From Terriglobia bacterium (GTDB lineage Bacteria; Acidobacteriota; Terriglobia; Bryobacterales; Bryobacteraceae), in contig JAIQFL010000078.1 in assembly GCA_020073365.1 (NCBI GenBank), forward strand, positions 1 through 37,637: DNA of 37,637 bases, written 5' to 3'. A program made the translations under genes and the position numbers. Positions 23,728 to 33,700 of the stretch are shown here, piece after piece (the stretch's first letter is position 1; each line of letters opens with the position of its first letter). A model generated the notes under the pieces. The model was given only the letters and a program-made list of their open reading frames with translations, was not told where the DNA came from and did not search any database.

Positions 23728-24675
23728 TTACGTTCGGCCGCCCACCGCCCTGAGGAAGAGTCCGCGCCTCTCAAACGCCTCCCGCGTCTCCGCCCGCTCC
23801 ATCATCCCGATGCGTTCGAAGAGACGCACCGTGCTTCGGGACGCGGATGCGACTGCCTGCCGCGATTGCTCTTCCGGATACGACTCGCGAATGATGTCTT
23901 CGGTCGCCGGTTGCGTGAAATGTCCGCTCAGGATCGCGCGAATGGCAGGTGTATCTGGCGACAGAAAGTTCACGATGAAGTCCGGCAGCAGCGAACTGAT
24001 TTTCACTCGCAACGCTGCACTCGCCTGGCCCCACGCCACTTCGCAGACGCGTGAAAACAGCCGATGGTGTCCGGCTTCATCTTCCGCATGATCGGCCACC
24101 AACATCCGCACGGCGGGAATCACGGCAGCATGATGAGGAACGCCCGACAATACGCCCGAGATCAGGGTTTCGGAAACGATGACGAAAAAGAGCTCAAACC
24201 ATGGACGCTCTTCGGGCAGGCAATCTTCGATCTGCCGGTGAAAATAGTCGAGCGCGGGATGATTGCCACCGCTATCGAAGGTGAACTCCTCGAAATGGCG
24301 GATCTGTTGCATTAAATCCGCGCAGAACAGAGAGTGATATGCTTCATCGCAATAAACGCGATAGCAGTCCAGTCGCAATTCCGCCGCAAGGTCGAGGCCC
24401 GAAGCGCCCGTCGCCAACCGGCGGGCGGTCTGGTTCACCACTTCGTGCTCGAGCCGATCGGTAAATGTCAGATACGAAAACAGGTACTGCAAAAGAGCGC
24501 GCCGGATCAGTTGGGAGTCCGCGTCTGACAAAAGCCTGTGACTCAAGATCGGTGCAAGTTCGATCGGAAATGGATCGCCCAAGAGTTCTGTGCGGCTTGT
24601 TACATTTCGTCGTGGCTTGATCCGAACGGCGGCGCGAACGTCCCAGTTGCGCAGAACTGAATCGGAGTCGGACAT
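23728..24675 (-). CDS. AurF-type non-heme diiron N-oxygenase
   Basis: 315 residues from ATG 24675; the frame is open further upstream but that part is not family-like. The ferritin-like four-helix fold carries all seven metal ligands in the AurF arrangement: Glu76, Glu111-x2-His114, Glu169, and His196-x3-Glu200-x2-His203, with the same spacing as AurF E101, E136/H139, E196, H223/E227/H230 (spacings recalled from the family). AurF-like enzymes oxidise amines stepwise to hydroxylamine, nitroso and nitro groups (p-aminobenzoate, amino acids on carriers, aminophosphonates). It faces the operon convergently and has its own promoter candidate, so it may be separately regulated. It is the only oxygenase in the region and would suit N-oxidation of an intermediate. 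No ribosome site is seen before the ATG. Start uncertain; family assignment firm. Confidence 0.85.
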   Translation of the reverse strand: MSDSDSVLRNWDVRAAVRIKPRRNVTSRTELLGDPFPIELAPILSHRLLSDADSQLIRRALLQYLFSYLTFTDRLEHEVVNQTARRLATGASGLDLAAELRLDCYRVYCDEAYHSLFCADLMQQIRHFEEFTFDSGGNHPALDYFHRQIEDCLPEERPWFELFFVIVSETLISGVLSGVPHHAAVIPAVRMLVADHAEDEAGHHRLFSRVCEVAWGQASAALRVKISSLLPDFIVNFLSPDTPAIRAILSGHFTQPATEDIIRESYPEEQSRQAVASASRSTVRLFERIGMMERAETREAFERRGLFLRAVGGRT

Positions 24676-24686
24676 GAATCCATGGC

Positions 24687-24715
24687 AATGTAGCACGTAA
24701 AGCGGGATATGGCAA
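24687..24715 (-). promoter_or_regulatory. Candidate promoter of the diiron oxygenase gene
   Basis: On the minus strand: TTGCCA (24715-24710), 17 nt, TACATT (24692-24687). Transcription would begin about 5 nt before ATG 24675, implying a nearly leaderless mRNA, which fits the missing ribosome site. Confidence 0.35.
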
Positions 24716-25189
24716 TAGGCTGCAGTCAGACGAAGAAACGGACGGCAACGAAACACACCGCCGCCGGCCAGCGGCTCATCGCCAGCGCCAAAGCAGGCGC
24801 TTCCCTGGGCGAAAGGTGAGCACGTTCCAGGCATCCGCGTCACCTACGTTCAGGTGAAGCCGTAGTTTCCGGGGAGAAACGTGCCATAGGCAAGCGTGAA
24901 ACGGGCGCGCCCTCCGCGGCGGCGGCAAGCAGTGTGACCACTGTGCCGCAACTCAACAGTCACGAGAAGAGCGATACCTACCATAATGACTCTTTGGGGT
25001 CTTGAATAGACAAACACCAGCCGTGACAAATATGCCGAACGCGGCCCCGCGCGGAAGAACGAGAGGCCGGCTTTCAGCCTGGCTATCAGCCCGCTTGACA
25101 GGCGAAACCGCCCGTCCCACCAGACACTTCACGACACTCCGCGCGGTGGGCAAGCTAAAGCATGCCCCACCTCGTTATCATGGAGGAAC
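24716..25189. other. Divergent intergenic region between oxygenase and ileS
   Basis: About 470 nt without a convincing gene. It holds a small palindrome CAGTG-TGAC-CACTG (24930-24943) and ends with a good ribosome site, GGAGGAA, for ileS. A perfect TTGACA at 25095 has no -10 box at the right distance. Short ORFs here are not credible. Confidence 0.5.
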
Positions 25190-28100
25190 ATGTATCGACC
25201 CGTGCCAAGAGTCCCCGATTTCCCCGCGGTGGAGCGCGAGATCCTGCGCTTCTGGGAAGAGAACCGCGTTTTCGATAAGCTGCGCCAACAGACCGCGGAA
25301 GGCCCGCGCTGGTCTTTCCTCGATGGGCCGATCACCGCCAACAATCCCATGGGCGTGCATCATGCCTGGGGACGTTCGCTGAAAGACATGTATCAGCGCT
25401 ACCACGCCATGAACGGCCATCGGCTGCGCTACCAGAACGGTTTCGATTGCCAGGGCCTGTGGGTGGAAGTGGAGGTCGAAAAGAGCCTCGGACTCCAAAC
25501 CAAGCGCGAGATCCGCGGCTTCGGCATGGCCAACTTCGTGCGCGCCTGCAAGGAGCGCGTGCTAACCTACGCCGCGCGGCAAACCGAGCAATCCATCCGT
25601 CTGGGTTACTGGTGCGATTGGGACGACCCCAGGCTTCTCCTCGCGTTGCGCGACGCGCTCGAAGACGGGGATCGCGTCGTCACGGCCCAGTTGCCCAGCG
25701 GCCACACGGAAACGGCGCGAGCGAGCGAGATCGTCCGCAAGCTTGGCTCCGCGGAGTACGGCGGCAGCTACTTTACCTTCTCGGACGAGAACAACTACAC
25801 CATCTGGGCGTTTCTCAAAAAGTGCCACGACGAGGGGTTCATCTATCGCGGACATGATGTCATGCCGTGGTGCGGGCGCTGCGGCACGGGGCTTTCCCAG
25901 ATGGAGGTGGCCGAAGGGCGCCGCATCACCACCCACACGTCGGTGTTTGTCCGCTTCCCGTTGCAGGGGCAGGATCGCACGGCGCTGCTGGTCTGGACCA
26001 CTACGCCGTGGACGCTGACCTCCAACGTGGCGGTCGCAGTGAATCCGGAGATGAGCTACCTGAAGGTTCGCCACGGCGACTGGACATACTACGTCGCCAA
26101 GGCGAACTTCCAGCACGACCGCGTGCAGGACCTGCAGGTGGAAGGCAAGCACGAGACCCACAAGCTGCCCTCCATCCGCACGATCCTGAGAGGAAGTGGG
26201 CCCGTCGAAGTGTTGGAAGAAATGCCCGGCCGCGACCTGTTGGGCATCAGCTATCGCGGGCCGTTCGACGAACTCGGCGCGCAGAACATTCCGGGCGGTG
26301 TTTTTCCCTACGGCCAAACCGGCGCGGGGAAGACCTCCGCCGAGTCGCACCGGGTGATCGCCTGGAGCCAGATCAGCGAGGTCGAGGGCACCGGCCTGGT
26401 CCACATTGCGCCCGGTTGCGGTGCCGAAGACCAGGAGCTCGGCAAGGATAACGACCTTCCGTTCCTCGCTCCGTTGGATGAAAGCGCGGTCTTTCTGGAA
26501 AGCTTCGAGCCGTTCACCGGACAAAAGGCCAACGACGTTGCCGACAGTGTGGTCGCAGCGCTGAAGGCCGCCGGGCTGCTAGTGGCGCGCGAGCGCTATC
26601 CGCACGTGTACCCCCACTGCTGGCGATGTAAGGAGGAGTTGGTCTTCCGCCCCGTGGACGAGTGGTTCATCCGTATGGACTGGCGCGACCGAATCCAGAA
26701 GGTTGTGCCGACCATCCAGTGGATTCCGCCGGAGGGCGAAGCGCGCGAGCTGGACTGGCTGCGCAACATGAGCGACTGGATGATCTCCAAGAAGCGCTTC
26801 TGGGGGCTCTCCCTGCCCATCTGGGTTTGCGGCCAGTGCGAACACTTCACGGTGATCGGCAGCCGCGAGGAATTGCAATCCCGGGCGGTGGAGGGCTGGG
26901 ACATCTTCGATGGCAACTCGCCGCACCGGCCCTATGTGGACGCGGTGAAGATCCGCTGCGAGAAGTGCGGCGGCTTGGCGGCCCGCATCGAAGACGTGGG
27001 CAATCCCTGGCTGGATGCGGGCATCGTGCCCTTCAGCACCATGGGCTACGCGAGCGACCGCGCGGCCTGGGAGCATTGGTTTCCGGCCGACCTGGTGCTC
27101 GAGAGTTTCCCGGGGCAGTTCCGCAACTGGTTCTACTCCATGCTGGCAATGAGCGCCATGATGGACGGCCGCGCGCCGTTCAAGGCCCTGTTGGGGCATG
27201 CCCTGGTGCGCGATGCCCGCGGCGAGGAAATGCACAAGTCCAAGGGCAACTCCATCGCCTTCGATGAGGCCGCGGAGGTGTTCGGCGCCGAAGTGATGCG
27301 CTACATTTATGCCGAGCAGAAGACCGCGCAGCATCTCAACTTCCCCGACTTGCATCCAGCCGCCAATGTCGGCCACACCATCGATGCCGAAGCTCGCCGT
27401 AAGCTGCTGACGTTCTGGAACTGTTATAGCTTTTTCGTCATGTACGCGACTGCCGACGGCTGGAAGCCCAGCGGATCGGCTCCGGCCCCAACCAACGAGC
27501 TGGACCGCTGGGTGCTGACGCGGCTCCAACGGCTGGTGGCCGCGGCCCACGGCGCGTTCCAGAACTACGAACACTATCGCTTGATCGAGGCGTTCCAGGC
27601 CTTCGACGAGGAGTTCTCGAACTGGTACCTCCGGCGATCGCGCCGCCGCTTCTGGAAGAGCGAGTCCGAAGCGTATCAGACGCTCTACACCGTGCTGGTT
27701 ACGGTCACAAAGGTGATGGCGCCGGCGCTTCCCTTCCTCACCGAGGAGATCTACCAGAACCTGGTGCGCTCGGTCGATCCGGCGGCGCCCGAATCCGTCC
27801 ATCTGACGCCTTATCCGCGGGTCGACGACGGGCTGATCGACGAGGCGCTGGAGCGGAGCATCGAGGCGGTCATTCGCCTCAAGAACCTGGCATTGAACCT
27901 GCGCACCCAGAGCAAGGTCAAGATCCGCCAGCCGCTGGGCGTGCTCTATGTGCGCCCGAAAAATCCGGCCGACCGCGAAGTTCTCGAAAACCCCGACTAT
28001 GCCGGACAGATACTGGAGGAAACCAACCTCAAGAAGTTGGTTCTCATTGAGGACGAGACCAAGCTGGTAAAGGTGCGGTTCAAGCCGGACGCCAAGAAGC

Positions 28101-28579
28101 TGGGTCCGCGCGCCGGCAAGTCCCTGAAGGCCATCGCCCAGGCGCTGGAGCAGGGCGATCCGGCGCGTATCCTGAAGAGCGGCCCTTACACCGTCGAGGC
28201 TGATGGGCAGACCTTCGAACTGGCGCCGGACGAGATTATCATTTCCTACGACGGCCCGCCCAACCTGAAGTGCAACTCGGAGCAAGGCACCTTCATGGCG
28301 CTCGACACGACGCTCACTCCCGAGCTCTTGCAGGAAGGCATTGCACGGGATTTCAACCGCCTGATCCAGGATCAACGCAAGGCCCTGAACCTGGATATCT
28401 CCGACCGCATCGTGGTGACGTATTGGGCATCTCCCCGGATTGCGGAGGCCATCGCGGCGCACGAGGAGTATCTACGCAGCGAGCTGCTGGCCGAGCGCCT
28501 GGAACTGGACCGGGACCAACCGCATGGCGGCAGATTTCTCCTGGGCGAAGAGATCCTGGTGACGGTAGACCGGGCGTAG
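25190..28579 (+). CDS. ileS: Isoleucyl-tRNA synthetase, IleRS2 type with GxHH signature
   Basis: 1,129 residues from ATG 25190, with GGAGGAAC immediately upstream. It charges tRNA-Ile. Class I features: the ATP-binding signature reads NPMGVHHAWGR, with Gly55-x-His57-His58 in place of HxxH, and the second signature is MHKSKGN (681-687). FVRFPLQ and WTTTPWTLTSNVAVAVNP show an intact CP1 editing domain, and CWRCKEEL and CGKCGG-like Cys pairs support zinc sites. A swap of the first and third residues of HxxH to GxHH is known from a subset of IleRS2 enzymes that are extremely mupirocin-resistant. Between DWDDP and SYFTFSDENNYT lies an insertion of about 44 residues (148-191) that I do not know from other IleRS. 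It has its own upstream region and terminator, so it is most likely the housekeeping enzyme; a self-resistance role for the cluster is possible but weak. Confidence 0.95.
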   Translation: MYRPVPRVPDFPAVEREILRFWEENRVFDKLRQQTAEGPRWSFLDGPITANNPMGVHHAWGRSLKDMYQRYHAMNGHRLRYQNGFDCQGLWVEVEVEKSLGLQTKREIRGFGMANFVRACKERVLTYAARQTEQSIRLGYWCDWDDPRLLLALRDALEDGDRVVTAQLPSGHTETARASEIVRKLGSAEYGGSYFTFSDENNYTIWAFLKKCHDEGFIYRGHDVMPWCGRCGTGLSQMEVAEGRRITTHTSVFVRFPLQGQDRTALLVWTTTPWTLTSNVAVAVNPEMSYLKVRHGDWTYYVAKANFQHDRVQDLQVEGKHETHKLPSIRTILRGSGPVEVLEEMPGRDLLGISYRGPFDELGAQNIPGGVFPYGQTGAGKTSAESHRVIAWSQISEVEGTGLVHIAPGCGAEDQELGKDNDLPFLAPLDESAVFLESFEPFTGQKANDVADSVVAALKAAGLLVARERYPHVYPHCWRCKEELVFRPVDEWFIRMDWRDRIQKVVPTIQWIPPEGEARELDWLRNMSDWMISKKRFWGLSLPIWVCGQCEHFTVIGSREELQSRAVEGWDIFDGNSPHRPYVDAVKIRCEKCGGLAARIEDVGNPWLDAGIVPFSTMGYASDRAAWEHWFPADLVLESFPGQFRNWFYSMLAMSAMMDGRAPFKALLGHALVRDARGEEMHKSKGNSIAFDEAAEVFGAEVMRYIYAEQKTAQHLNFPDLHPAANVGHTIDAEARRKLLTFWNCYSFFVMYATADGWKPSGSAPAPTNELDRWVLTRLQRLVAAAHGAFQNYEHYRLIEAFQAFDEEFSNWYLRRSRRRFWKSESEAYQTLYTVLVTVTKVMAPALPFLTEEIYQNLVRSVDPAAPESVHLTPYPRVDDGLIDEALERSIEAVIRLKNLALNLRTQSKVKIRQPLGVLYVRPKNPADREVLENPDYAGQILEETNLKKLVLIEDETKLVKVRFKPDAKKLGPRAGKSLKAIAQALEQGDPARILKSGPYTVEADGQTFELAPDEIIISYDGPPNLKCNSEQGTFMALDTTLTPELLQEGIARDFNRLIQDQRKALNLDISDRIVVTYWASPRIAEAIAAHEEYLRSELLAERLELDRDQPHGGRFLLGEEILVTVDRA

Positions 28580-28598
28580 CTGAGTGCAGCCCCGTTGG

Positions 28599-28615
28599 GC
28601 AGATTGTCAATCTGC
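28599..28615 (+). terminator. First hairpin after ileS
   Basis: GCAGATT-GTC-AATCTGC, a perfect 7-bp stem with a 3-nt loop, 20 nt after the ileS stop and directly abutting the next hairpin. No U-tract of its own. Confidence 0.5.
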
Positions 28616-28639
28616 GGCCGATTGGCTATCGGCCTTTTT
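28616..28639 (+). terminator. Intrinsic terminator of ileS
   Basis: GGCCGAT (28616-28622), loop TGGCT, ATCGGCC (28628-28634), then T5: a perfect 7-bp GC-rich stem with U-tract. This separates ileS from the pectinesterase gene. Confidence 0.88.
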
Positions 28640-28705
28640 CGCTGCCCCCCAGCACCCGGAGTCGCCGGCAGGTTCAACCCCCGCATGGTGGATAATAACG
28701 TTCAG

Positions 28706-30565
28706 ATGAGAGCCCAAACGGTCCTACTGGCAGGCCTCGCCGTTTCCGCCCTGGCGGCCACCGGCGCCCGCGCGCAGACCGTGGTCGCGGCCGACGGAAG
28801 TGGGCAATTCAAAACCGTGCAGCAGGCCGTAGATGCGGCCCCCGCGCACTCCCGCACCCGCTTCGTGATCCGCGTCAAGCCCGGCACTTACCAGGAACGC
28901 GTGATAGTGCCGCCGGAAAAGACCTTCCTGACTCTCGAAGGCGACGACCCGCAAACCACCGTGATCACCGGCGCCGTCCACGCCGGCCTGCCGGGTCCCG
29001 ACGGCCGGCCCCTGATCACCTTCGGTACTCCGACCGTACTCATTGAGGCGAACGACTTCACCGCCGAGAACCTCACGTTCGAGAACTCCGCCGGCCCCCG
29101 GGGACAGGCCCTGGCTCTCACCATCATGAGCGACCGCGGCGTATTTCGGAACTGCCGGTTCCTGGGCTATCAGGATACCCTGCTGGCACAGGCCGGCCGC
29201 CAGTATTTCGACCACTGTTATATCGATGGCGCCGTGGACTTCATCTTCGGCGGATCGGCGGCTTACTTCGAGAGTTGCGAGATCCACGTCAAAGCCAATG
29301 GCTACATCACGGCCCCGAATACCCCGAAGGACCAGCACTACGGTTACGTCTTCTCACACTCGAAGATCACCAGCGAGCCCAACGTCCAGACGTTTCTGAG
29401 CCGGCCGTGGCGGCCCTACGGAGCCACCGTTTTCCTGAATACCGAGATGTCCGAAGCCGTGCGCCCCGCAGGCTGGAACAACTGGAACGACCCCAAGCGC
29501 GAACCGACGGCGCGCTACGGGGAATACCATAGCACCGGCGAGGGTGGGGATACGCAGGCGCGCGTGCGCTGGGCGCATCAACTGACCGATGCCGAGGCGC
29601 GCGAGCTTTCGCTCGAAAATGTGCTGGGCGGCATCGACGGTTGGAATCCGAAGACCGGCACCGTTCGCTCCGCGGTGGTCGTCGCCAAAGAATCCGGCGC
29701 CCCCAAGGCCGCGCCGATCGCCAGGGACTCGGTATGGATCGCCACCACCGCTGGGAGTAAGGCGACCGACGGTCTCCGTTTGGAATACAGTACCGACGGC
29801 TATAAGTGGAGCGAGACAGGCCGCTCGCTTCCTACCCCAACCGTCGGGCAAAAGCAAATGATGGACCCGAGGTTAGTCGAGGGCCCGGACGGTACTTTCC
29901 ACCTGGTGTGGGCGACCGCATCGAAAGGCGACAGAGGCTTCGGCTATGCGAGTTCAGAGGACCTGGTCCAGTGGTCGGATCAGAAGTATGTCGAGATCAT
30001 GGCCAAAGAGGACGCACTCGACCTTGCATCGCCCAATCTGTTTTATGACGAGGTAAGCCGCCGGTTCGTCGTGACGTGGGCATCCACCATCTCGAAGAAC
30101 TTTATTCAGTCGTTTCAGGAAGAGGTCGAGAACAATCCCAGGATCTGGTACGCCACCACCCGCGACTTCGAGATCTTCTCCGATCCCGAGCTCCTGTTCG
30201 ACCCGAACTACAGCGTCCGGGACGCCGCGATTCTGGAAGATCGCGGGCGATATGTGCTGATCCACAATGACAACTCACGCCCCATGTTGAATTTGCGGAT
30301 CAGTTCTTCAAGTACTCCTTTCGGTCCGTGGGGCCCGTCTTCGGACGCCTTCACGGAGAAATTCGCCGAGTCGCCCACGGCGATCCAGGCCGGTAGGGAG
30401 TGGTGGATCTACTACACGAACACGCAAACCGGCGCGGCCGGCCTGTTGAAGACGCGCGACTTCCGAAGCTTTCAGGACGCGTCGGGCCAAGTGAGTTTCC
30501 CCGAAGGCCGCCACCCGATCAGCGTGTTGCAGGTACGGCGCAGCCTGTTGGCCCGCGCTTTCTAA
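28706..30565 (+). CDS. Secreted pectinesterase with C-terminal five-bladed-propeller-like domain
   Basis: 619 residues from ATG 28706, where a signal peptide begins (MRAQ, hydrophobic run, cleavage after ALAATGARA); an ATG at 28685 would add seven residues before it. Residues 24-320 are a right-handed beta-helix pectin methylesterase: GYQDTL (Asp157), VDFIFGGSA (Asp178), LSRPWRPYG (Arg233, Trp235) are the catalytic set, with the 21-residue spacing of the two aspartates seen in plant and bacterial enzymes. It de-esterifies pectin methyl esters, releasing methanol. Residues about 340-619 resemble GH43/GH32-type propeller blades (FHLVWATASKGDRGFGYASS, NPRIWYATTRDFEIF) without clear catalytic acids, and may bind polysaccharide. 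The fusion fits an outer-surface or periplasmic plant-polymer degrader, in line with the neighbouring receptor gene. Confidence 0.9.
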   Translation: MRAQTVLLAGLAVSALAATGARAQTVVAADGSGQFKTVQQAVDAAPAHSRTRFVIRVKPGTYQERVIVPPEKTFLTLEGDDPQTTVITGAVHAGLPGPDGRPLITFGTPTVLIEANDFTAENLTFENSAGPRGQALALTIMSDRGVFRNCRFLGYQDTLLAQAGRQYFDHCYIDGAVDFIFGGSAAYFESCEIHVKANGYITAPNTPKDQHYGYVFSHSKITSEPNVQTFLSRPWRPYGATVFLNTEMSEAVRPAGWNNWNDPKREPTARYGEYHSTGEGGDTQARVRWAHQLTDAEARELSLENVLGGIDGWNPKTGTVRSAVVVAKESGAPKAAPIARDSVWIATTAGSKATDGLRLEYSTDGYKWSETGRSLPTPTVGQKQMMDPRLVEGPDGTFHLVWATASKGDRGFGYASSEDLVQWSDQKYVEIMAKEDALDLASPNLFYDEVSRRFVVTWASTISKNFIQSFQEEVENNPRIWYATTRDFEIFSDPELLFDPNYSVRDAAILEDRGRYVLIHNDNSRPMLNLRISSSSTPFGPWGPSSDAFTEKFAESPTAIQAGREWWIYYTNTQTGAAGLLKTRDFRSFQDASGQVSFPEGRHPISVLQVRRSLLARAF

Positions 30566-30675
30566 ACCGGCGCTTTCTAAACCGGGGACAGATGGAACGT
30601 TTTCTCGGAATCGACCTCCGTGGAGCGGAAACGTTCCGTCTGTCCCCGGTTTTGCGGCTCCCGGTTTTGCGGCTC
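30556..30675. repeat. Inverted-repeat element with tandem 15-bp ends
   Basis: CGCTTTCTAAACCGG occurs twice in tandem (30556-30570, 30571-30585), CCGGTTTTGCGGCTC twice in tandem (30646-30660, 30661-30675), and between them 24-bp arms (30579-30602 and 30629-30652) pair with one G-U. The first left unit contains the stop codon of the pectinesterase gene. It looks like a REP/BIME- or MITE-type intergenic element; it carries no gene. Confidence 0.8.
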
Positions 30676-30787
30676 TTGTGTAAGTAATTCCGGAGGCGAT
30701 GCTGCCATCAACGGCCAGGGCGGATGGGAGCCTGGCTTCCGGACCACGGACCTTGGGGCGACGATGATAGTATTGGAGAAAGAGATC

Positions 30788-33700
30788 ATGAAGTATAATT
30801 TGCTCGCTGTTCTTGCTTTGAGTGTTCCTCTCACGTTGTTCTCGCAGGAGTTCCGCGGTACCATCAGCGGCGTCGTCACCGACCCTTCGGGCGCCTCGAT
30901 TCCGGGAGCCAAGGTAACCGTCACGGAAATCAACACCGGCACGAAGCTGGAGGCGGTCACGGAGCCGACCGGCCAGTACACCGCTCCCCTCCTTCTGCCT
31001 GGAGACTACGATATCGCCGTCAAAACGCAGGGCTTCAAGGAGGCTGTCCGAAAGGGTGTGCATCTGGGAGCCGGGGAGCACCCCGTAATCGACGTCCAAA
31101 TGGCGGTGGGCGACACCAGCCTGTCTATCGAGGTCACGGCCGATGCGCCTCTGGTCAACAGCGAGAATGCGTCGGTCGGAAGCACCATCACCACCAAAGA
31201 TGTGGAGGATCTTCCTCTCAATGGCGGATCTCCGTGGATGCTGGCGCAGTTGGAGATGGGGGTGATCTACAGCCCTTTCACCGGAAACGACACCAGCTCC
31301 GGAGCGATGAACACGTATGACTCGTCGAACAACTTCAGCATCGCGGGGACGCCCACACAATCCAGCGAGATCCTGTTGAACGGCGCGCCCAACTCCACCT
31401 GGGATATGCGTTCCGCGTACACCCCGCCCAAAGACGCGGTGCAGGAAGTCCGCGCCAAGGTTCTGGACACCGACGCCGCCTTCGGCCATACGCGCGGCGG
31501 CACCATCAACATGGTGTTGAAGTCCGGAACGAACTCGCTCCACGGCAGCCTGTATGAGTTCAACAAGCCTTCCAACCTGGCCGCCAACAGTTTCTTCAAT
31601 AACGCCAAGGGTCTGGGGAACCCGGTGACGCATTTCAATCAGTTCGGCGGCTCGGCCGGCGGGCCGGTGCGGATTCCGAAACTGTACGACGGCAGGGATA
31701 AGCTGTTTTGGTTTTTTGCCTGGCAAAACGATCGGAACAGTACGCCCAACACGAATTTCCTCAGCGTTCCGACGGCCGCCGAAAAGAGCGGCGATTTCTC
31801 GCAGATTCAGGCCGTGGATGGAACCCAACTCTACGATCCTTATAGCGGAGTCTCGGGAAGCGGAGGAACCATCAGCCGCTCCCCACTTCCCGGCAACCAG
31901 ATCCCCGCGAGCCGGATCAATCCCATCGCAGCGGCGTATTTGAAGTTTTTTCCGACGCCCAATGTGGTGGGGGTCAATGCCACATCCTTGGCCGACGGCT
32001 ACTTCAATTACGGCACCACCGCGCCCAATACCAACTCGGCCGACAACGAAGAGGGGACGCTCGATTACAACATGACCGAGAGGAGCCGCTTGTCGTTTAA
32101 CGTGCGGCACAACGCTTTGTTCGCGAAGAGCCGGGATTACTTCCAGAACCTTGCCACCGGCACCATCGGCTCGAAGGAGAATTGGGGCAGCAGCCTCGAC
32201 GAGGTCTACGCGCTCAACGCCAACAATATACTGAATCTGCGGCTGAACTACACGTTCCTCTATGAGAGCAACACGGACCCCAGCGCGGGCTTTGACCCGA
32301 CTACCCTGGGCTTCCCAGCTTACCTGGCCGGCAATTCACAACGCCTGGCCTTGCCCTACGTGTATTTCGATACCAGCACCGCTTATCAGAGCCTGGGCAC
32401 CACGGGAGCCGCCAAGCGCCCGTCCCAATCGCTCCAATTGTCGGGAAGCTGGACCAAGCTCAGGGGGAATCACGCGTTGCGGTTCGGCGGAGAAGCGCGG
32501 CAGCAGCGGTTGAGTGCCAGCACATTCGGCGCGTCGGTGGGATCGTTCAATTTCGGCGGGAACCGATGGGTAAACAACAACGCCAGCTCCGCGGCAGCCG
32601 AAGCCATGGGCCAGGACATGGCCCAATTTCTTTACGGGCTGCCTACCCAGGGCAGCTACGACATCAATACCTCTGGCTCGTGGTACTCGTACTACTCAGC
32701 CGGATATGCGCAGGACGATTGGCGGGTCAAGAGGAATCTCACGCTGAACCTGGGAATTCACTTCGATCACGAAGGTCCGACGTACGAAAAGTGGGGGCGC
32801 ACGGAGAGCGGATGGGCTTTCGACACTCCCAATCCGATCGCGCAAGCCGCCATCGCCGCCTACAATCGCAACCCCATCGCGCAGATCCCGGTGGGCAGCT
32901 TCAATGTCAATGGCGGGCTTCTGTATCCCAACGGGAAGGGCGCGCCCTACGAAAACACATCGCACCTGGTGAGCCCTCGCGTAGGCATCGCGTGGTCTCC
33001 GAACCGGTTCGGGGGCAAGACAGTAATCCGCACGGGCTTCGGCATGTTCGTCGCGCCGATCGTGATCTCGACCCTCTCTCAGAACGGGAAGTATTCCACG
33101 GACCCCATAACCGATCAGCAGGGCTTCAGCCAATCCACCGCCATGACCCCCAGCACCAACAACTACGTGACCCCTGGGCCAGTCACGTTCAGCGACCCCT
33201 TCCCCGGCGGAGCGCTCCTGCAGCCGGCCGGCTCCTCGGCCGGACAAGCGACCTTCCTGGGTCAGAGCATCTTCTTCCTCAACCCCAACATGAAGAGCCC
33301 CTACTCGCTGCGCTGGAATTTCGGGATCCAACAGTCGTTGTCCGCGAACATGCTGCTCGAGGTGGCCTATATCGGCAACCACTCGGTACACACGCCCATC
33401 AACTATACGCAGCTCAACGGAGTCCCGCGGCAGTATCTCAGCACTTCGCCCTTTCGCGATCCGGCCGTCATTAGCGCCATGACCGCCAGCGTCTCGAATA
33501 ACCCGTTCAATGGCCTCGTAACGAGCGGCACGCCCGCCGGATCCAAAACCACCGTGTCGCAGCTTCTGGCTACCTATCCCGAGTTCCCGCTGGGATACAC
33601 CAGTGGCACCTGGTCCGGAAGCGGCGGCGTGATCGAGCAGAATCTGAACGCGGGGAGCTCCTATTTCCACAGCCTGAATGTGCGCTTCCAGCGGAGGTTT

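Noticed and set aside
23283..23774. Gly/Ala-rich minus-strand frame opposite the peptide gene
   Set aside because: No ribosome site, runs through the non-triplet tandem repeats and into the oxygenase gene end; the plus-strand ORF has a 12-nt ribosome site.
25095..25100. Perfect TTGACA box as ileS promoter
   Set aside because: No -10-like hexamer at 16-18 nt; the box is probably chance.
26579..28462. Long minus-strand frame opposite ileS
   Set aside because: Antisense shadow with His/Gln/Arg-rich composition; the plus-strand synthetase is certain.
30308..32110. Long open frame on the minus strand opposite the receptor and pectinesterase genes
   Set aside because: Shadow of GC-rich coding sequence; it crosses the inverted-repeat element and has no family-like content.
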